From SIG603 sp964369415 (lineage in GTDB: Bacteria > Bacillota > Clostridia > Oscillospirales > Acutalibacteraceae), in the NCBI GenBank assembly GCA_964369415.1, contig CAYJFP010000008.1:1-64000 (forward strand): DNA of 64,000 nt, written 5' to 3'. Within the stretch, counting starts at the first letter, position 1. Every line of letters begins with the position of its first letter. This document shows, piece by piece, positions 1 through 9,951 of this stretch. Both the position numbers and the translations under genes were made by a program. The notes below the pieces were generated by a model, which saw only the letters and a program-made list of their open reading frames with translations, was not told the DNA's origin and did no database searches.

Positions 1-1
1 T

Positions 2-397
2 GAAACAAGTATGCTCAGTACCGATTGTGACTTAAATTCCTTTATAAATGATTTGCATAAAGAGGGATTTAAAGTCTTTATGGATGATTTTGGTATAGGG
101 TATAGCTCGTTAGGGTTATTGAAAAATACACCAGTTGATGTTTTAAAATTGGATAAGAGCTTTTTTGTTGCATCACAAACTCGAGAACGCAGTATAGCTG
201 TTGTGGCCAGCGTAATAAGATTGTCCAAAGATTTAAATATAAAAACTGTTGCAGAAGGAATAGAAACTTTAGAGGACTTAATTATATTAAAAGAAATGGA
301 TTGTGACATAGTACAAGGATATTATTATGCCAAACCAATGTCGGAAGATGATTTTAGAGCATTTTGCGATAGCGAAAAAAGTATAATGAAATTATAA
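2..397 (+). CDS. EAL-domain c-di-GMP phosphodiesterase, C-terminal part (5' truncated by window)
   Basis: The reading frame is open from base 2, so the gene starts outside the window and the first in-frame ATG at 11 is internal. About 131 residues remain. They carry the second half of an EAL domain, which hydrolyses cyclic di-GMP to pGpG: the DDFGIGYSSL metal-site motif, the KLDKSFF segment, the VAEGIET motif with its catalytic-site Glu, and the VQGYYYAKPM stretch near the end. The EAL tripeptide itself and any sensory or GGDEF domain lie upstream and cannot be seen. The retained metal and catalytic motifs suggest an active enzyme. Confidence 0.9.
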   Translation, partial: ETSMLSTDCDLNSFINDLHKEGFKVFMDDFGIGYSSLGLLKNTPVDVLKLDKSFFVASQTRERSIAVVASVIRLSKDLNIKTVAEGIETLEDLIILKEMDCDIVQGYYYAKPMSEDDFRAFCDSEKSIMKL

Positions 398-482
398 TGT
401 AGATAACGGCCTGAATAGTATTTTGCAATTATATAATGGTTTTTTAGGTTTGTAGAAAGAGATAAAGTGAATTTAATAAGAG

Positions 483-514
483 AAAAAGCGCTGATACACT
501 GTATCAACGCTTTT
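483..514 (-). terminator. Intrinsic terminator at the end of the polysaccharide operon
   Basis: A near-perfect 14-bp stem (AAAAGCGCTGATAC on the plus strand facing GTATCAACGCTTTT) with a tiny loop is followed on the minus strand by a run of five T. It overlaps the last codons of the minus-strand YfhO-like gene. The opposite side also has T-rich flanks, so it may terminate the EAL gene as well. Confidence 0.75.
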
Positions 515-3281
515 CTCTTTTCTTATAATAAATTAACATAATAATAAACCCAATTATACCGATTAAAGATAAAATCAATCCATAATTTAACCATGGCGGG
601 TAAAAATTAACTTCTACCGTATGGGTGCCACTTGGAATTTCTATAGCTAAGAAACCAAAGTTTGCTTGTAGTATAGGAACTTCACTTCCGTTAAGTGTTA
701 CCGAAATACCTTCTTCATAAGGGATAGGCAAGTATAAAATTGAAGGAGATGCAGATTCTACAGTGCCGACTACAGTAGAGGTGTAGTTGGGGTTTTCGAA
801 GTTAACACCTTCATTAGTGTAATTTATCTCATTTTGTTGAAGGGTTAAGTTACTTAAAACGAAGTTGCAACTTGAGATTTGAACTATCATGCTCTTTGCA
901 TTTTGTGGTAAATTAAAGGAGTTTTGATCATTGTTATTATTAAGTCCGGTAAGATTTTTGTAAGTTGCATAACCACTTCCAGTATCAAAAAGTATATTTA
1001 TATTAGACGCAGTACTAAACTCTAAGTCAAATTCAATAATGCTTTGAACATTTTTTTGATTAATCTGATTTTCATCAAAATATACTTCAAAATATGCATT
1101 CTCATTTGCTTTTGCACTAATCGACTGTGTTTCATGGTCTTCACTTATATCGCTGATGTTATATAAATATAAATTGTCAGAGCTAATTAATTCTGTGACG
1201 ACCTTATCCTCTACAGAATCAACCTTTGATGAAGTGGCAATGTCTTTATTCAAAATCACGGCCTCTCCCATTATAAGCATTCTCTCGTCTAATGGCAAAG
1301 CATAAAAATCTTCTTCAGTCAGATAATTCTCATATAGTAAACCGACTGTATTAATGTTTGTATTCATATAAAGGGTTTTATTGTCAGATGCGCTAATTTC
1401 TTGCCAGTTTGCCATGTCTATTTTTTCATCTGCAATAATGTACTTAAGGCCTAGATTATCTGCGAGTACAAAATTATACTGCTGTCCGTAACTTTTAGGA
1501 AATTGATAAGAAAGTAAATGAGCGGGAAAAGCCGTAGTTTCTGCAAAAGCAAAATTATTTACATAGGTTTTAGTATTACCGTTTAAGTAACTGTTGTACA
1601 ATGAAATAGACCTGTAATTTAGAATAGGTGAATATGTTCCAATAGGAAGATTAAGATCTAAGGTATGGTCTAATCTATAAAAATTATCACCCTCTAAATC
1701 TTTGGTTTCGTCAAGAAGTGTGGTGTGATCCTCGTTAAAAATTAGATTGTCTAAATCATCTTGAGTAGTATATACTCGGTTTTGGTTCATTACAATATAT
1801 GCATCGGTTGAAATATTCACCAAAACGGCAATAACAAGTACAGGAATAGCTGCTTTGTACTTTATGCTTTTTTTATTTGAATTACTACCAAGGTAATTAA
1901 GTATTAGTGCGATAATTCCTGTAGAAACTAAAATGTTGAGTATTACAAATGTAGAGACGTTAGCACTAAAGAAATGAAAAACTCCTATGCAAAAGAGATT
2001 TACCAGGGCGAACATGGATATATTAAGAGTTTTTGACATGTTCTTATTTTTAACGATTTCATCTAGTGTGTATGCAATAAGTAGGATGAAAAGAGGGCAA
2101 AGAATATAAGTCCATCTGTATATAGGTCCAACAAATACATTGAAAAGGAATGGGAAGAAGGTATTTGTAGTAGCGAAAATCACTAGTAAAACAACAACAA
2201 ATAGTAGGAGTTTTTTTAGTGTTGGTAGTTTTCTTTTAATAGTAATAAAAATAAACTGAGGAAGTAAAAGCACAAAAAGCACCGACATAAAGTAATGTGG
2301 GTATTCAAAGTGATTTGAAGGGAGAAAAAAGTTGTTCGGAGAACCCCAAATATTATCCGACAAGAACTTACCGTAATATAAGAATATATCCTTAACACTG
2401 CTAAAGGAAAAGGATGATATAATACTACTAAAAAGACTACTGTCCGAAGAAACACGTCCAGATAAGCCTACAATAGTAAAAGCAGTGGGGAAAACTACTA
2501 CAGCTGAGAGCAATATACCGATTATTCCGCTTATCACAAAAGGCACGAGCCTTTTAAAATAGATAGCGTTGTTACAATTCTCCAAAACAAATATAGGTCT
2601 TATCAAAATATATATAAGGAAGAAAATACCAACCATGTATGCAAAATAAATTGATGTAATTAAAATTAAGACAACAGAAATTGAAATCAACCAATATCCT
2701 TTATCGTATTTTAGTGCACGCTCATAAGCATACAAAAGAAAAATAAGTAAAACAGGTATAGTACCAAACGCATAGTGCTGTCCGACACTTATGATAAAAC
2801 CAGATAAAGAATAAATAAATGCGCCGATATAGCAAGAAGATTTACTGAATTTGAGAATAGATAAATAGTAAAAGGCAATTATTGCGGCTGCAATTATTTT
2901 TAAGAGATGCATATAGATAAAGCTGTTTGCAATATATTCAGTTCCAAAAGTGATTCCAGTAAAAATAGGGACAATGGAAAATGGATCAAACAGATAGGCT
3001 ATAACTGAAAAAACATTCGTTCCAAAACCTATTGAATAGCTAAAAAAGGAAAATCCATTTTCTTTAATCATATTAACGATAAATGTATAAATTGAATAAT
3101 AATTATTATATGTATCCGCATTTATATCCGGATTAATAAAGAGGAAGGTATTCTCGCCAAAAATGCAAGAATGATATATGATAATCAAAGCACCAAGAAA
3201 AAACAAATGAAACATAAGCTTTTGAGGATTGTTTTTATAGATGTTAAATTTATCTGTCAATTTAATTTTGTTATTTTCCAT
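504..3281 (-). CDS. YfhO-family polytopic membrane protein (GT-C-like)
   Basis: A 925-residue integral membrane protein of the bacterial YfhO family. These proteins resemble GT-C glycosyltransferases and are implicated in transferring sugars from lipid carriers to cell-surface polymers or lipoteichoic acid. The first ~490 residues contain a dozen or more hydrophobic segments. Residues ~490-890 are a polar, presumably extracellular domain rich in Asn, Ser and Thr. One hydrophobic helix precedes a basic tail (YYKKREKR). The ATG at 3281 has AAAGGA eight bases upstream. The flippase gene ends 12 bases upstream, so they are co-transcribed. The family assignment is firm from architecture; the substrate is unknown. 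Confidence 0.8.
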   Translation of the reverse strand: MENNKIKLTDKFNIYKNNPQKLMFHLFFLGALIIIYHSCIFGENTFLFINPDINADTYNNYYSIYTFIVNMIKENGFSFFSYSIGFGTNVFSVIAYLFDPFSIVPIFTGITFGTEYIANSFIYMHLLKIIAAAIIAFYYLSILKFSKSSCYIGAFIYSLSGFIISVGQHYAFGTIPVLLIFLLYAYERALKYDKGYWLISISVVLILITSIYFAYMVGIFFLIYILIRPIFVLENCNNAIYFKRLVPFVISGIIGILLSAVVVFPTAFTIVGLSGRVSSDSSLFSSIISSFSFSSVKDIFLYYGKFLSDNIWGSPNNFFLPSNHFEYPHYFMSVLFVLLLPQFIFITIKRKLPTLKKLLLFVVVLLVIFATTNTFFPFLFNVFVGPIYRWTYILCPLFILLIAYTLDEIVKNKNMSKTLNISMFALVNLFCIGVFHFFSANVSTFVILNILVSTGIIALILNYLGSNSNKKSIKYKAAIPVLVIAVLVNISTDAYIVMNQNRVYTTQDDLDNLIFNEDHTTLLDETKDLEGDNFYRLDHTLDLNLPIGTYSPILNYRSISLYNSYLNGNTKTYVNNFAFAETTAFPAHLLSYQFPKSYGQQYNFVLADNLGLKYIIADEKIDMANWQEISASDNKTLYMNTNINTVGLLYENYLTEEDFYALPLDERMLIMGEAVILNKDIATSSKVDSVEDKVVTELISSDNLYLYNISDISEDHETQSISAKANENAYFEVYFDENQINQKNVQSIIEFDLEFSTASNINILFDTGSGYATYKNLTGLNNNNDQNSFNLPQNAKSMIVQISSCNFVLSNLTLQQNEINYTNEGVNFENPNYTSTVVGTVESASPSILYLPIPYEEGISVTLNGSEVPILQANFGFLAIEIPSGTHTVEVNFYPPWLNYGLILSLIGIIGFIIMLIYYKKREKR

Positions 3282-3293
3282 TTAGAAATCCTT

Positions 3294-4577
3294 TCATGAT
3301 TGTGGTTTTAAAGTGGAGGGTTTTCCCTGCGTTTTAAGCCTATACATAAGTAGTATGATGAAAACCAAGGTGAGAAGAAAAATTGATATGGTATATGCCA
3401 AAACAGCGCCTGTAATCGCATAGTTTGATACCAAAAATTGTGATAGTAAAAGAGCGATAACAGAGGCGGAGATATATCCGATTATCAAGTCTTTTTGTTT
3501 TCTGATTATCGTGATTACAACGGTGATAAAGCCCGATACAGCCAAAAATCCACCGCCTAAAAGAAGGATTAATAGGTGTATTTTGTACTCACTTAAGTCG
3601 GCACTATATAGCACTGATAAAACTGGTATCCCAAGGAAATACGCACCGACTATAGTCACAAATGTCAAAGCTGAAATTATAAGAATTTGCCTGAAAATTC
3701 TTGCGGTAAACTTTTTTATCTCGCCTTTGTTCCACATATCGGCAAGATGAACCAAAATCGGCTGATACAAAAAGTTGTTTAAAAGCCCGACTACAAAAAC
3801 GGGCATTGCTATATAGGTGTAGTATGCCTGTAATTCCTGAGACAGCATGGCATCTATCGAGTATTTTGGCGCATTTACTATATAAAGTGCTAAAAAAGCA
3901 CTGATAAACACACCAAAAGTGGTTTTTAGCAAGGTAAGCGAAGTAGAAAATTCAAACTGAAATTTACTAGGCTTAAAATGTTTTACAGTAATCATGATAA
4001 AATAAAGCGCAAGTATTAAGCTTAAAACAAAGGTTACTGTGCTTGAGATTAATAAATCAGAGGTGAAAACCAGCATTGCACATAAAATAATCAGTGTGAA
4101 AAGCTGTCTTATAGTTGCGCCTTTTGCCCCGATATCCAGTCGATTCTTGCTTTGATACATGCCGTAGTAAACGTCTTCTATTGCATCAATTAGCTTGATA
4201 AGGCAAATCATCATAATAACCGCTAACTTATTGAAATCGTAGTTCAAGAAAAAAAATCCATAGCCACAGTATAGGACAGATACAACTATCATGAGAAGAC
4301 TGGTAATAATTCTTGAGCTTAAATAAGTGTTAAACGAAAACTGAGAGTTTATATCAGTCGCCTGAAAGCTTCTCATTCCGTAGTTTCCAACGGTAAGGCA
4401 CAAACAAGCCGTCGCATATGCGATAGAAAAAATTCCCGCATCATATGCGCCATTCGTCCGTGCAAGCACCATGAGTATAATGACGGATTGTCCCGCATTT
4501 AAAAGCCCCCAAATGCTGTTCCATAAAAAACTGCTTTTAAGAGCTTTTTCTTCATTTCCAATAAAAAAATTCTTCAT
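3294..4577 (-). CDS. Wzx-like polysaccharide/oligosaccharide flippase
   Basis: 427 residues with about twelve to fourteen hydrophobic segments and few charged residues between them. The start (LWNSIWGLLNAGQSVIILMVLAR) is typical of the polysaccharide biosynthesis/MATE-like Wzx family, which flips undecaprenyl-linked glycans across the membrane. It lies between a sugar aminotransferase gene and a YfhO-like gene on the same strand with gaps of 23 and 12 bases. That context supports export of a surface glycan rather than drug efflux. The ATG at 4577 has an AAAGGA site. The glycan substrate cannot be told from sequence. Confidence 0.8.
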   Translation of the reverse strand: MKNFFIGNEEKALKSSFLWNSIWGLLNAGQSVIILMVLARTNGAYDAGIFSIAYATACLCLTVGNYGMRSFQATDINSQFSFNTYLSSRIITSLLMIVVSVLYCGYGFFFLNYDFNKLAVIMMICLIKLIDAIEDVYYGMYQSKNRLDIGAKGATIRQLFTLIILCAMLVFTSDLLISSTVTFVLSLILALYFIMITVKHFKPSKFQFEFSTSLTLLKTTFGVFISAFLALYIVNAPKYSIDAMLSQELQAYYTYIAMPVFVVGLLNNFLYQPILVHLADMWNKGEIKKFTARIFRQILIISALTFVTIVGAYFLGIPVLSVLYSADLSEYKIHLLILLLGGGFLAVSGFITVVITIIRKQKDLIIGYISASVIALLLSQFLVSNYAITGAVLAYTISIFLLTLVFIILLMYRLKTQGKPSTLKPQS

Positions 4578-4600
4578 AAATTTCCTTTTAAAATTAGTGG

Positions 4601-5737
4601 TTAAAGTTCTAAGGAATAAAATTCTAAAACTTTTTCTGCCACATATTTTGCCTCTTCTAAACTTAGGCTATAATACATAGGGAGTCTTAAGAGTCTGTCG
4701 CTGTCTGCCGTGGTGTACTTGTCTTCGCCGTGGAATCTACCGTATTTTATTCCCGCTGGTGCAGAATGAAGTGGCACATAGTGAAACACGGTGTATATGC
4801 CATTGTCTTTTAAAAAGTTAATTAATTTTGTGCGCTCCTCAAGACTTTTTGCCTTGAAGTAGTACATATGAGCATTTCCCTTGCACTCACTTGGGATATG
4901 CATGGTGGAAATAATATTCTTTTCATTTAATTCTTTAAGGCCTTCATTATATATGTCCCATATTTTTAATCTATGGTCGTTTATTTCATCCGCCATTTCT
5001 AGCTGAGACCAAAGATATGCGGCGTTAATCTCAGAAGGTAGATATGACGAGCCGTAGTCTTGCCAGTTATACTTGTCCACTTCGCCTCTAAAAAATCTAG
5101 AGCGATTTGTACCCTTTTCCCTTAATATTTCGGCGTCAATAAGCTTTTCTTCGTCGTTAATTATCAGTGCGCCGCCTTCTCCCATGGAATAATTTTTAGT
5201 TTCGTGAAAAGAAAGGCATGAAAACTTGCCGAAGCTGCCGAGTGGTTTGCCTTTGTATTCACTCATAAGAGCCTGTGCTGCATCTTCGATTACCACTAAA
5301 TTGTGCCTGTTTGCAATAGCCATAATAGTATCCATTTCGCAGGCGATTCCGGCATAATGCACGACACAAATCGCCTTTGTTTTATCGGTTATTGCATCTT
5401 CAATTTTTGTCTCGTCTATATTCATAGTATCAGGTCTAACATCTACAAAAACTAGTTTTGCGCCGACTAATACAAAAGCATTAGCAGTAGAAGAAAAAGT
5501 AAATGACGGAAGTATTACTTCGTCACCATTTTTTATTTCACTTAGTATTGCGGACATTTCCAGTGCATGAGTTCCGCTTGTAGTGAGCAGTGTGGATTTT
5601 CCGTTAGATCTATCATTAAGCCATGTTGAGCATTTTTTTGTGAACTCGCCATCGCCACAAAGTTTGTTACTTCCCATGACTTCATTCATATATTTCAGAG
5701 TAGTGCTGGTAATAGGCGGTTTGTTAAAACTAATCAT
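4601..5737 (-). CDS. wecE: dTDP-4-amino-4,6-dideoxygalactose transaminase (WecE-like, DegT/DnrJ/EryC1 family)
   Basis: 378-residue PLP-dependent sugar aminotransferase, normal length for WecE/RffA. It probably converts dTDP-4-keto-6-deoxyglucose to the 4-amino sugar used in surface glycans. Visible motifs are TSGTHALE (53-60) for phosphate binding, EDAAQA (151-156) with the Asp that contacts the pyridine nitrogen, and SFHETKNYS with Lys181 as the Schiff-base residue. It is first in a three-gene minus-strand group with a flippase and a YfhO-like protein. The ATG at 5737 has GAGGT six bases upstream and a good promoter at 5778-5806. Other nucleotide-sugar 3- or 4-aminotransferases remain possible. 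Confidence 0.85.
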   Translation of the reverse strand: MISFNKPPITSTTLKYMNEVMGSNKLCGDGEFTKKCSTWLNDRSNGKSTLLTTSGTHALEMSAILSEIKNGDEVILPSFTFSSTANAFVLVGAKLVFVDVRPDTMNIDETKIEDAITDKTKAICVVHYAGIACEMDTIMAIANRHNLVVIEDAAQALMSEYKGKPLGSFGKFSCLSFHETKNYSMGEGGALIINDEEKLIDAEILREKGTNRSRFFRGEVDKYNWQDYGSSYLPSEINAAYLWSQLEMADEINDHRLKIWDIYNEGLKELNEKNIISTMHIPSECKGNAHMYYFKAKSLEERTKLINFLKDNGIYTVFHYVPLHSAPAGIKYGRFHGEDKYTTADSDRLLRLPMYYSLSLEEAKYVAEKVLEFYSLEL

Positions 5738-5777
5738 TAGTAGACCTCAATTCATATTACATAATAATTCAAAGTAA

Positions 5778-5806
5778 ATTATATCTAATTTTAAACTGAT
5801 TGTCAA
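5778..5806 (-). promoter_or_regulatory. Sigma-A promoter of the wecE-flippase-yfhO operon
   Basis: Read on the minus strand: TTGACA (5806-5801), a 17-bp spacer, TATAAT (5783-5778). Both boxes are perfect. The -35 box sits inside the palindrome TGATTGTCAATCA (5797-5809), a possible operator. Confidence 0.8.
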
Positions 5807-5879
5807 TCAAAATACATTATTAATAAAGAAAGCAAAAGAGAATATAATGTGTGGATTTGTAGTTTACAATGTTTAATTG

Positions 5880-6596
5880 TTATTTCTTTCTTAGAATAAT
5901 ATGATTAAAATAGGCAATTTTGATAAAATCTGGATTTGAAACAAGTTTTTGCTCGGTTTCAAACATTTTTGAGAGCCAGTTTTCACTGTTTTGGATTTGA
6001 ATATTATGAAGGCTTGCAAGGACTCTAATTCCATAAAGACTATCTACAGTATAATTATTGTTTGTAAGATTTAATAAGTCGTCGTTTTCATAGTACTTAA
6101 TGTCGCCAAAAGCGCTCGAAAATGAAAAACCATTATTAAGTAGATTATTTGCATCATCTAGGTCATAGTCTTGTACAATAGATTGAATAATCCTTCCGTT
6201 TCGGTTATGCCTTACAATAGATAAAATGCCGTTTTTCTTTAAGAGTCGAGAGAGTTCGTCTAAAATAAGTTTTGGGTTTTCGGTAAATTCCAAAACTAAA
6301 TGACAAATTATGACGTCAAAGCTTTCGTCTGAAAATTTCTCTAGTGCCGATAAGTTTCCATGAATTTGTGTAAATTTTTGCGTTTTTTCACAGTTTTCTA
6401 TCATGCTTTCATCCATCTCTAAAGCTGTCACTTGATTATTTTTTGCTAAAAAGTTGGTTGTAAAGGCAAATCCGCTTCCAAAATCAAGAATTTTTTTATC
6501 CTTGATGGTTTCAAGCTGAGACCACACAGTTTTATAAAAGAGCTTTCCTAGTGGAGAAATGGTGTAGTCGTAGTATAGTTTCATGTCGTTATTCAT
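5880..6596 (-). CDS. Class I SAM-dependent methyltransferase
   Basis: 238 residues with a methyltransferase-11-type Rossmann fold. Motif I is ILDFGSGFA (36-44), followed by an acidic residue after the second strand (VTALEMDES), FDVIICHLVLEF (motif IV region) and LLKKNGILSIVRHNR (the post-strand-5 loop). It starts 21 bases after the YesN-type regulator, so it is likely co-transcribed with that two-component system. The ATG at 6596 has a GGAG site. The substrate is not evident; UbiE/SmtA-like small-molecule methyltransferases are the closest type. Confidence 0.75.
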   Translation of the reverse strand: MNNDMKLYYDYTISPLGKLFYKTVWSQLETIKDKKILDFGSGFAFTTNFLAKNNQVTALEMDESMIENCEKTQKFTQIHGNLSALEKFSDESFDVIICHLVLEFTENPKLILDELSRLLKKNGILSIVRHNRNGRIIQSIVQDYDLDDANNLLNNGFSFSSAFGDIKYYENDDLLNLTNNNYTVDSLYGIRVLASLHNIQIQNSENWLSKMFETEQKLVSNPDFIKIAYFNHIILRKK

Positions 6597-6617
6597 TTTT
6601 TTTGCTCCTGTAATTCA

Positions 6618-8162
6618 TTAATTCATTTCCTGATAAGTACTAGGTGGAATATCATTGTATTTTAAAAATACGTTGGTAAAATATGCCGCATCTTCAAAGC
6701 CTACCATTAAAGCAATTTCAGAAACCAAAAAAGATTTTTCTCTTAAAAGTTCCTTGGATTTGTCTGTTCGGTATTTATTTACAGCATTCGTAAAGCTAAC
6801 TCCAGTATTCTTTTTATAAGCTCGACTAAAATAACTGCTGTTTACATGGAGAATATTTGATATATCGTTTATCCTAATTTGTTTATCATAGTTTGTTTTT
6901 ATATATTCCTGAGAAACTAAGATTAAGTAGTTGCAGTCAGATGTTTTAAGAGGTTTTACCGATTGTAATTTTACCATTATTGATTTGAAGCTGTCAAATA
7001 GCTTTATTGAGGAATCACAAGACCTAAGAGTGCTTTCATAGTTGTCGGTAAGAGCGTAAAAATCAAATAAATTTATGTTGGTACAAATTAAGTTTTGGAA
7101 AATGTAATTTGATAGATTTACTATATTAATTTTTATATAATCTAAACTTGATTCGTTAGATAAAATTTCTGTCACCTCTGAAAGAATAAGTAATAGCTTG
7201 TCTTCGTTATCAGAAATTAAAACGTCAATGAATTTATCTTTTATCTTCTCTAAAGAAGAAAATTTGTTGTAAAGCTCCGAGGAAAATAAACCGACAGATT
7301 CATCAGTAGAACTCATTGCAAGACATGCGTTTTCATAAGCAGATTTAACCTCGTTAATATTAAAATGCTTGCCGCTTATTCCAATTTGTATATCAATATT
7401 AAAATAATTCTTTAAAGAAAGAACGATTTCTTTACTAAATTTTAAAATTGAAGAGTTTGCAATATCACCGCTATCTGTTTTTACAATTATCAGATACACA
7501 TCGTGTGAAAACCAAAATCCGTAGAAAAAATTATCTTCGAATATTTCTTTTAAAGAATTTTCTATATAGTTGTTTGCGCTTGAATCTTCGCTTGTAAAGT
7601 TAGCTTTTTCTATATTGGTGACAACTTTTAACATGCAGTAATTTTCGACGTCAAAAAGTATTTTGCCACTGATTTCATTAAAAGTGTTGTTGTCGATAGA
7701 TATGCCGTGGATTAAAGAGTATACAATATATGGAATAAATTCTTTTGAATTAATGTCGTCTAAGTTTTGGTCTTTGTTTTTGTTCTCGTTGTTTATAGTT
7801 TCCACCACGGCTTTGACGGATTCTGGTAGTTCTTTAACAAAGTTTGACTTTAAAACATAGTCAGAAACCCTATAGCGAAGAGCCTCTTGTGGATAAGAAA
7901 AATCAGAATACGCAGTCAAAATTATTACTTTTGTATCACTGTATTGTTCACTTATCGTCTTTGCAAGCTCAAGTCCTGTCATTTGCGGCATTTTAATGTC
8001 TGATATTACCAAATCAACACTGTTTTCACTGATGAAATTCAAAGCGTCTATGGCGTTTGAAAAGTCAGCGATTACTTCAACGCCCAAGTTTTCCCAGTCA
8101 ATTAAAGTGCAAATACCTTTTCTAAGAATTACCTCGTCTTCAACCACTACTGCTTGTATCAT
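6618..8162 (-). CDS. YesN-type response regulator with AraC HTH output domain
   Basis: An N-terminal receiver domain has the acidic pocket VEDE (7-10) and phospho-acceptor Asp55 in ISDIKMPQ. A ~280-residue middle region follows, then a C-terminal AraC/XylS double helix-turn-helix (last ~100 residues; QIRINDISNILHVNSSYFSR and FLVSEIALMVGFEDAAYFT). A longer frame runs back to a TTG at 8177, but GGGGAGG lies between that TTG and the ATG at 8162, so the ATG is the start (514 residues). It overlaps the end of the kinase gene by 23 bases, which indicates translational coupling. It probably activates the divergent sugar transporter operon, as is usual for YesMN-type pairs. Confidence 0.9.
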   Translation of the reverse strand: MIQAVVVEDEVILRKGICTLIDWENLGVEVIADFSNAIDALNFISENSVDLVISDIKMPQMTGLELAKTISEQYSDTKVIILTAYSDFSYPQEALRYRVSDYVLKSNFVKELPESVKAVVETINNENKNKDQNLDDINSKEFIPYIVYSLIHGISIDNNTFNEISGKILFDVENYCMLKVVTNIEKANFTSEDSSANNYIENSLKEIFEDNFFYGFWFSHDVYLIIVKTDSGDIANSSILKFSKEIVLSLKNYFNIDIQIGISGKHFNINEVKSAYENACLAMSSTDESVGLFSSELYNKFSSLEKIKDKFIDVLISDNEDKLLLILSEVTEILSNESSLDYIKINIVNLSNYIFQNLICTNINLFDFYALTDNYESTLRSCDSSIKLFDSFKSIMVKLQSVKPLKTSDCNYLILVSQEYIKTNYDKQIRINDISNILHVNSSYFSRAYKKNTGVSFTNAVNKYRTDKSKELLREKSFLVSEIALMVGFEDAAYFTNVFLKYNDIPPSTYQEMN

Positions 8163-9900
8163 CCTCTTCCTCCCCAAATTTTTTGCTTTCAGTAGAAATC
8201 GGAACGCTTATTGTGACGGTTGTTCCTTTTCCTATTTCGCTTTTTATTTCAAGTCCGTATTTTTCACCGTAAATCATTTTAAGCCTATTGTGTGTTTTTT
8301 TTATTCCAATATGGTATTTAGATTTATCACTTAGCTGCTTTAAGAAGTTTTCTTTTACATCAAAACCACATCCATCGTCGGAAATAACAATCTTTATCTC
8401 GCTTTCTATTATATAGGCATCAATAGAAATAGTATTTGCCCTAGTAGAAATTTGACTTTCTATGCCGTGGATTACGGCGTTTTCGACTATTGGTTGAATC
8501 GAAAGCCTAGGTATCCTTTGTTCAAGAATCTGAGGGTTTTTTATGTTAAGAGAATAAATAAGCTTGTCTTGAAACCTAATTTGATGGATAAAAAGATACT
8601 TTTCTACACTTTCTAGTTCCTCTTTTATTGTAATAAATGGATTGTCTTCTTTAAGATTGTTTAAACTTGTGTTTAAAAGTGTGTTTAAAGATATCACCAT
8701 TTCATAAACTTCGCTGTCGCCATTCATCAATGCGGCAGTACCTATTGTAGTAAGCGTGTTAATCAGAAAGTGAGGATTCATTTGAGACTGAAGCAAATCA
8801 AGTTCAGATAGCTTTAAAAGACGTTCTGATTCATATAAATTATCAATCAATTTAACGGTCTCATCGGTCATATGATTAAATGCAAGACTAATATTGTTTA
8901 AATCAGTTTCGCTATACTCGGGCATTCTAACAGTGTAGTCTTGCTTTGAAATTCGGTTTAAGGATTTTACAGTGTCCTGAACAAATTTTGTGTGTGCCCT
9001 TAAAACTATTATTGTAATAAGGGTAAAAATTAACAGTAAAATAAGCATAATTATAGAATAGTTTACTATGCTGTTAGTTATTGGAGTTAGTAGGTTTGCC
9101 CTGTCAAATGCTAGACTAAGTGTAAATTCTGTTTTTTCAATTTGATTAGACATTATAAAAACTTCATCTTCAAAGCTGTTTTTCATAAATAAGTCTAGAG
9201 TATTAAAATCTTTTCCGACAAATCCACTGTTGCTAAAAAATACAGTATCATTCAAATGAACACATACAGTCGAAAGATCCGAAGCATAGTGAAAGGTATC
9301 GCTAATAAAATCAGAATCAAGAAATAAAAAAAGATACATTGACTCAGAGACGTTGTGGTTGTGTATTTTTTTTGCAAGTACGACACTATAAGAATCCTGA
9401 TATTCATACAAAAAGTAAAAGTTGCCATCAGGGTAGCTATCGTAAGTGAAAATGATATCATCCATTGCCTGCTGTTTAGTAGAGTTTAAAGATTGCCACT
9501 GGATGAGTTCTATATTAAAGTTTTCTCCTACTAAATATGCAGAATCTATTCCGCCTTGCTGCCATACAGAGTCAAAAATAATAATGTGGTTAGCTTCGTT
9601 TTGGATATAGGAAGTTAGCTGATAGAAATCTCTATTATTTGAATCAATGTCCAAGTTGCTATTTATCCAGCTATCAATATAGGTATTTGAAATAAGTTTG
9701 TGGGATAGGTTGTTGATAGAATTAAACCTATCTGAAAGAGAATTTTCCATCTGTTCTACAATAACCTGATTAGACTCTTCTATATTTTGAAACTGGCTGT
9801 TATAAAATTCGGTAAAAAACCAAATTCCAGCGCTTAAAACTGAAATAACCACGAGAAAAACGGAGGAAAAGATAATTTTTGACCTAATAGACTTAAACAT
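8140..9900 (-). CDS. YesM-type sensor histidine kinase
   Basis: Membrane histidine kinase of the HisKA_7TM-lacking YesM family. It has an N-terminal membrane helix (~10-30), an extracellular sensor region of ~240 residues, a second helix near residue 280-300, a HAMP linker, the His_kinase motif SQMNPHFLINTL with phospho-acceptor His377, and a HATPase_c domain (VENAVIHG, DDGCGF, GIGLKKT-like HIGIKKTHNRL). A TTG at 9918 is possible, but the ATG at 9900 has AAAGGA at a better distance. It is divergent from a CUT1 solute-binding protein gene, so the ligand is probably an oligosaccharide or its complex with that lipoprotein. Confidence 0.9.
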   Translation of the reverse strand: MFKSIRSKIIFSSVFLVVISVLSAGIWFFTEFYNSQFQNIEESNQVIVEQMENSLSDRFNSINNLSHKLISNTYIDSWINSNLDIDSNNRDFYQLTSYIQNEANHIIIFDSVWQQGGIDSAYLVGENFNIELIQWQSLNSTKQQAMDDIIFTYDSYPDGNFYFLYEYQDSYSVVLAKKIHNHNVSESMYLFLFLDSDFISDTFHYASDLSTVCVHLNDTVFFSNSGFVGKDFNTLDLFMKNSFEDEVFIMSNQIEKTEFTLSLAFDRANLLTPITNSIVNYSIIMLILLLIFTLITIIVLRAHTKFVQDTVKSLNRISKQDYTVRMPEYSETDLNNISLAFNHMTDETVKLIDNLYESERLLKLSELDLLQSQMNPHFLINTLTTIGTAALMNGDSEVYEMVISLNTLLNTSLNNLKEDNPFITIKEELESVEKYLFIHQIRFQDKLIYSLNIKNPQILEQRIPRLSIQPIVENAVIHGIESQISTRANTISIDAYIIESEIKIVISDDGCGFDVKENFLKQLSDKSKYHIGIKKTHNRLKMIYGEKYGLEIKSEIGKGTTVTISVPISTESKKFGEEEDDTSSSG

Positions 9901-9951
9901 ATACGAAATCCTTTTCAAAAAATAGATGTAAATAGATATAATATATAATTC

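Noticed and set aside
8162..8177. TTG start at 8177 for the first AraC-type regulator
   Set aside because: The ribosome binding site GGGGAGG lies after it and before the ATG at 8162.
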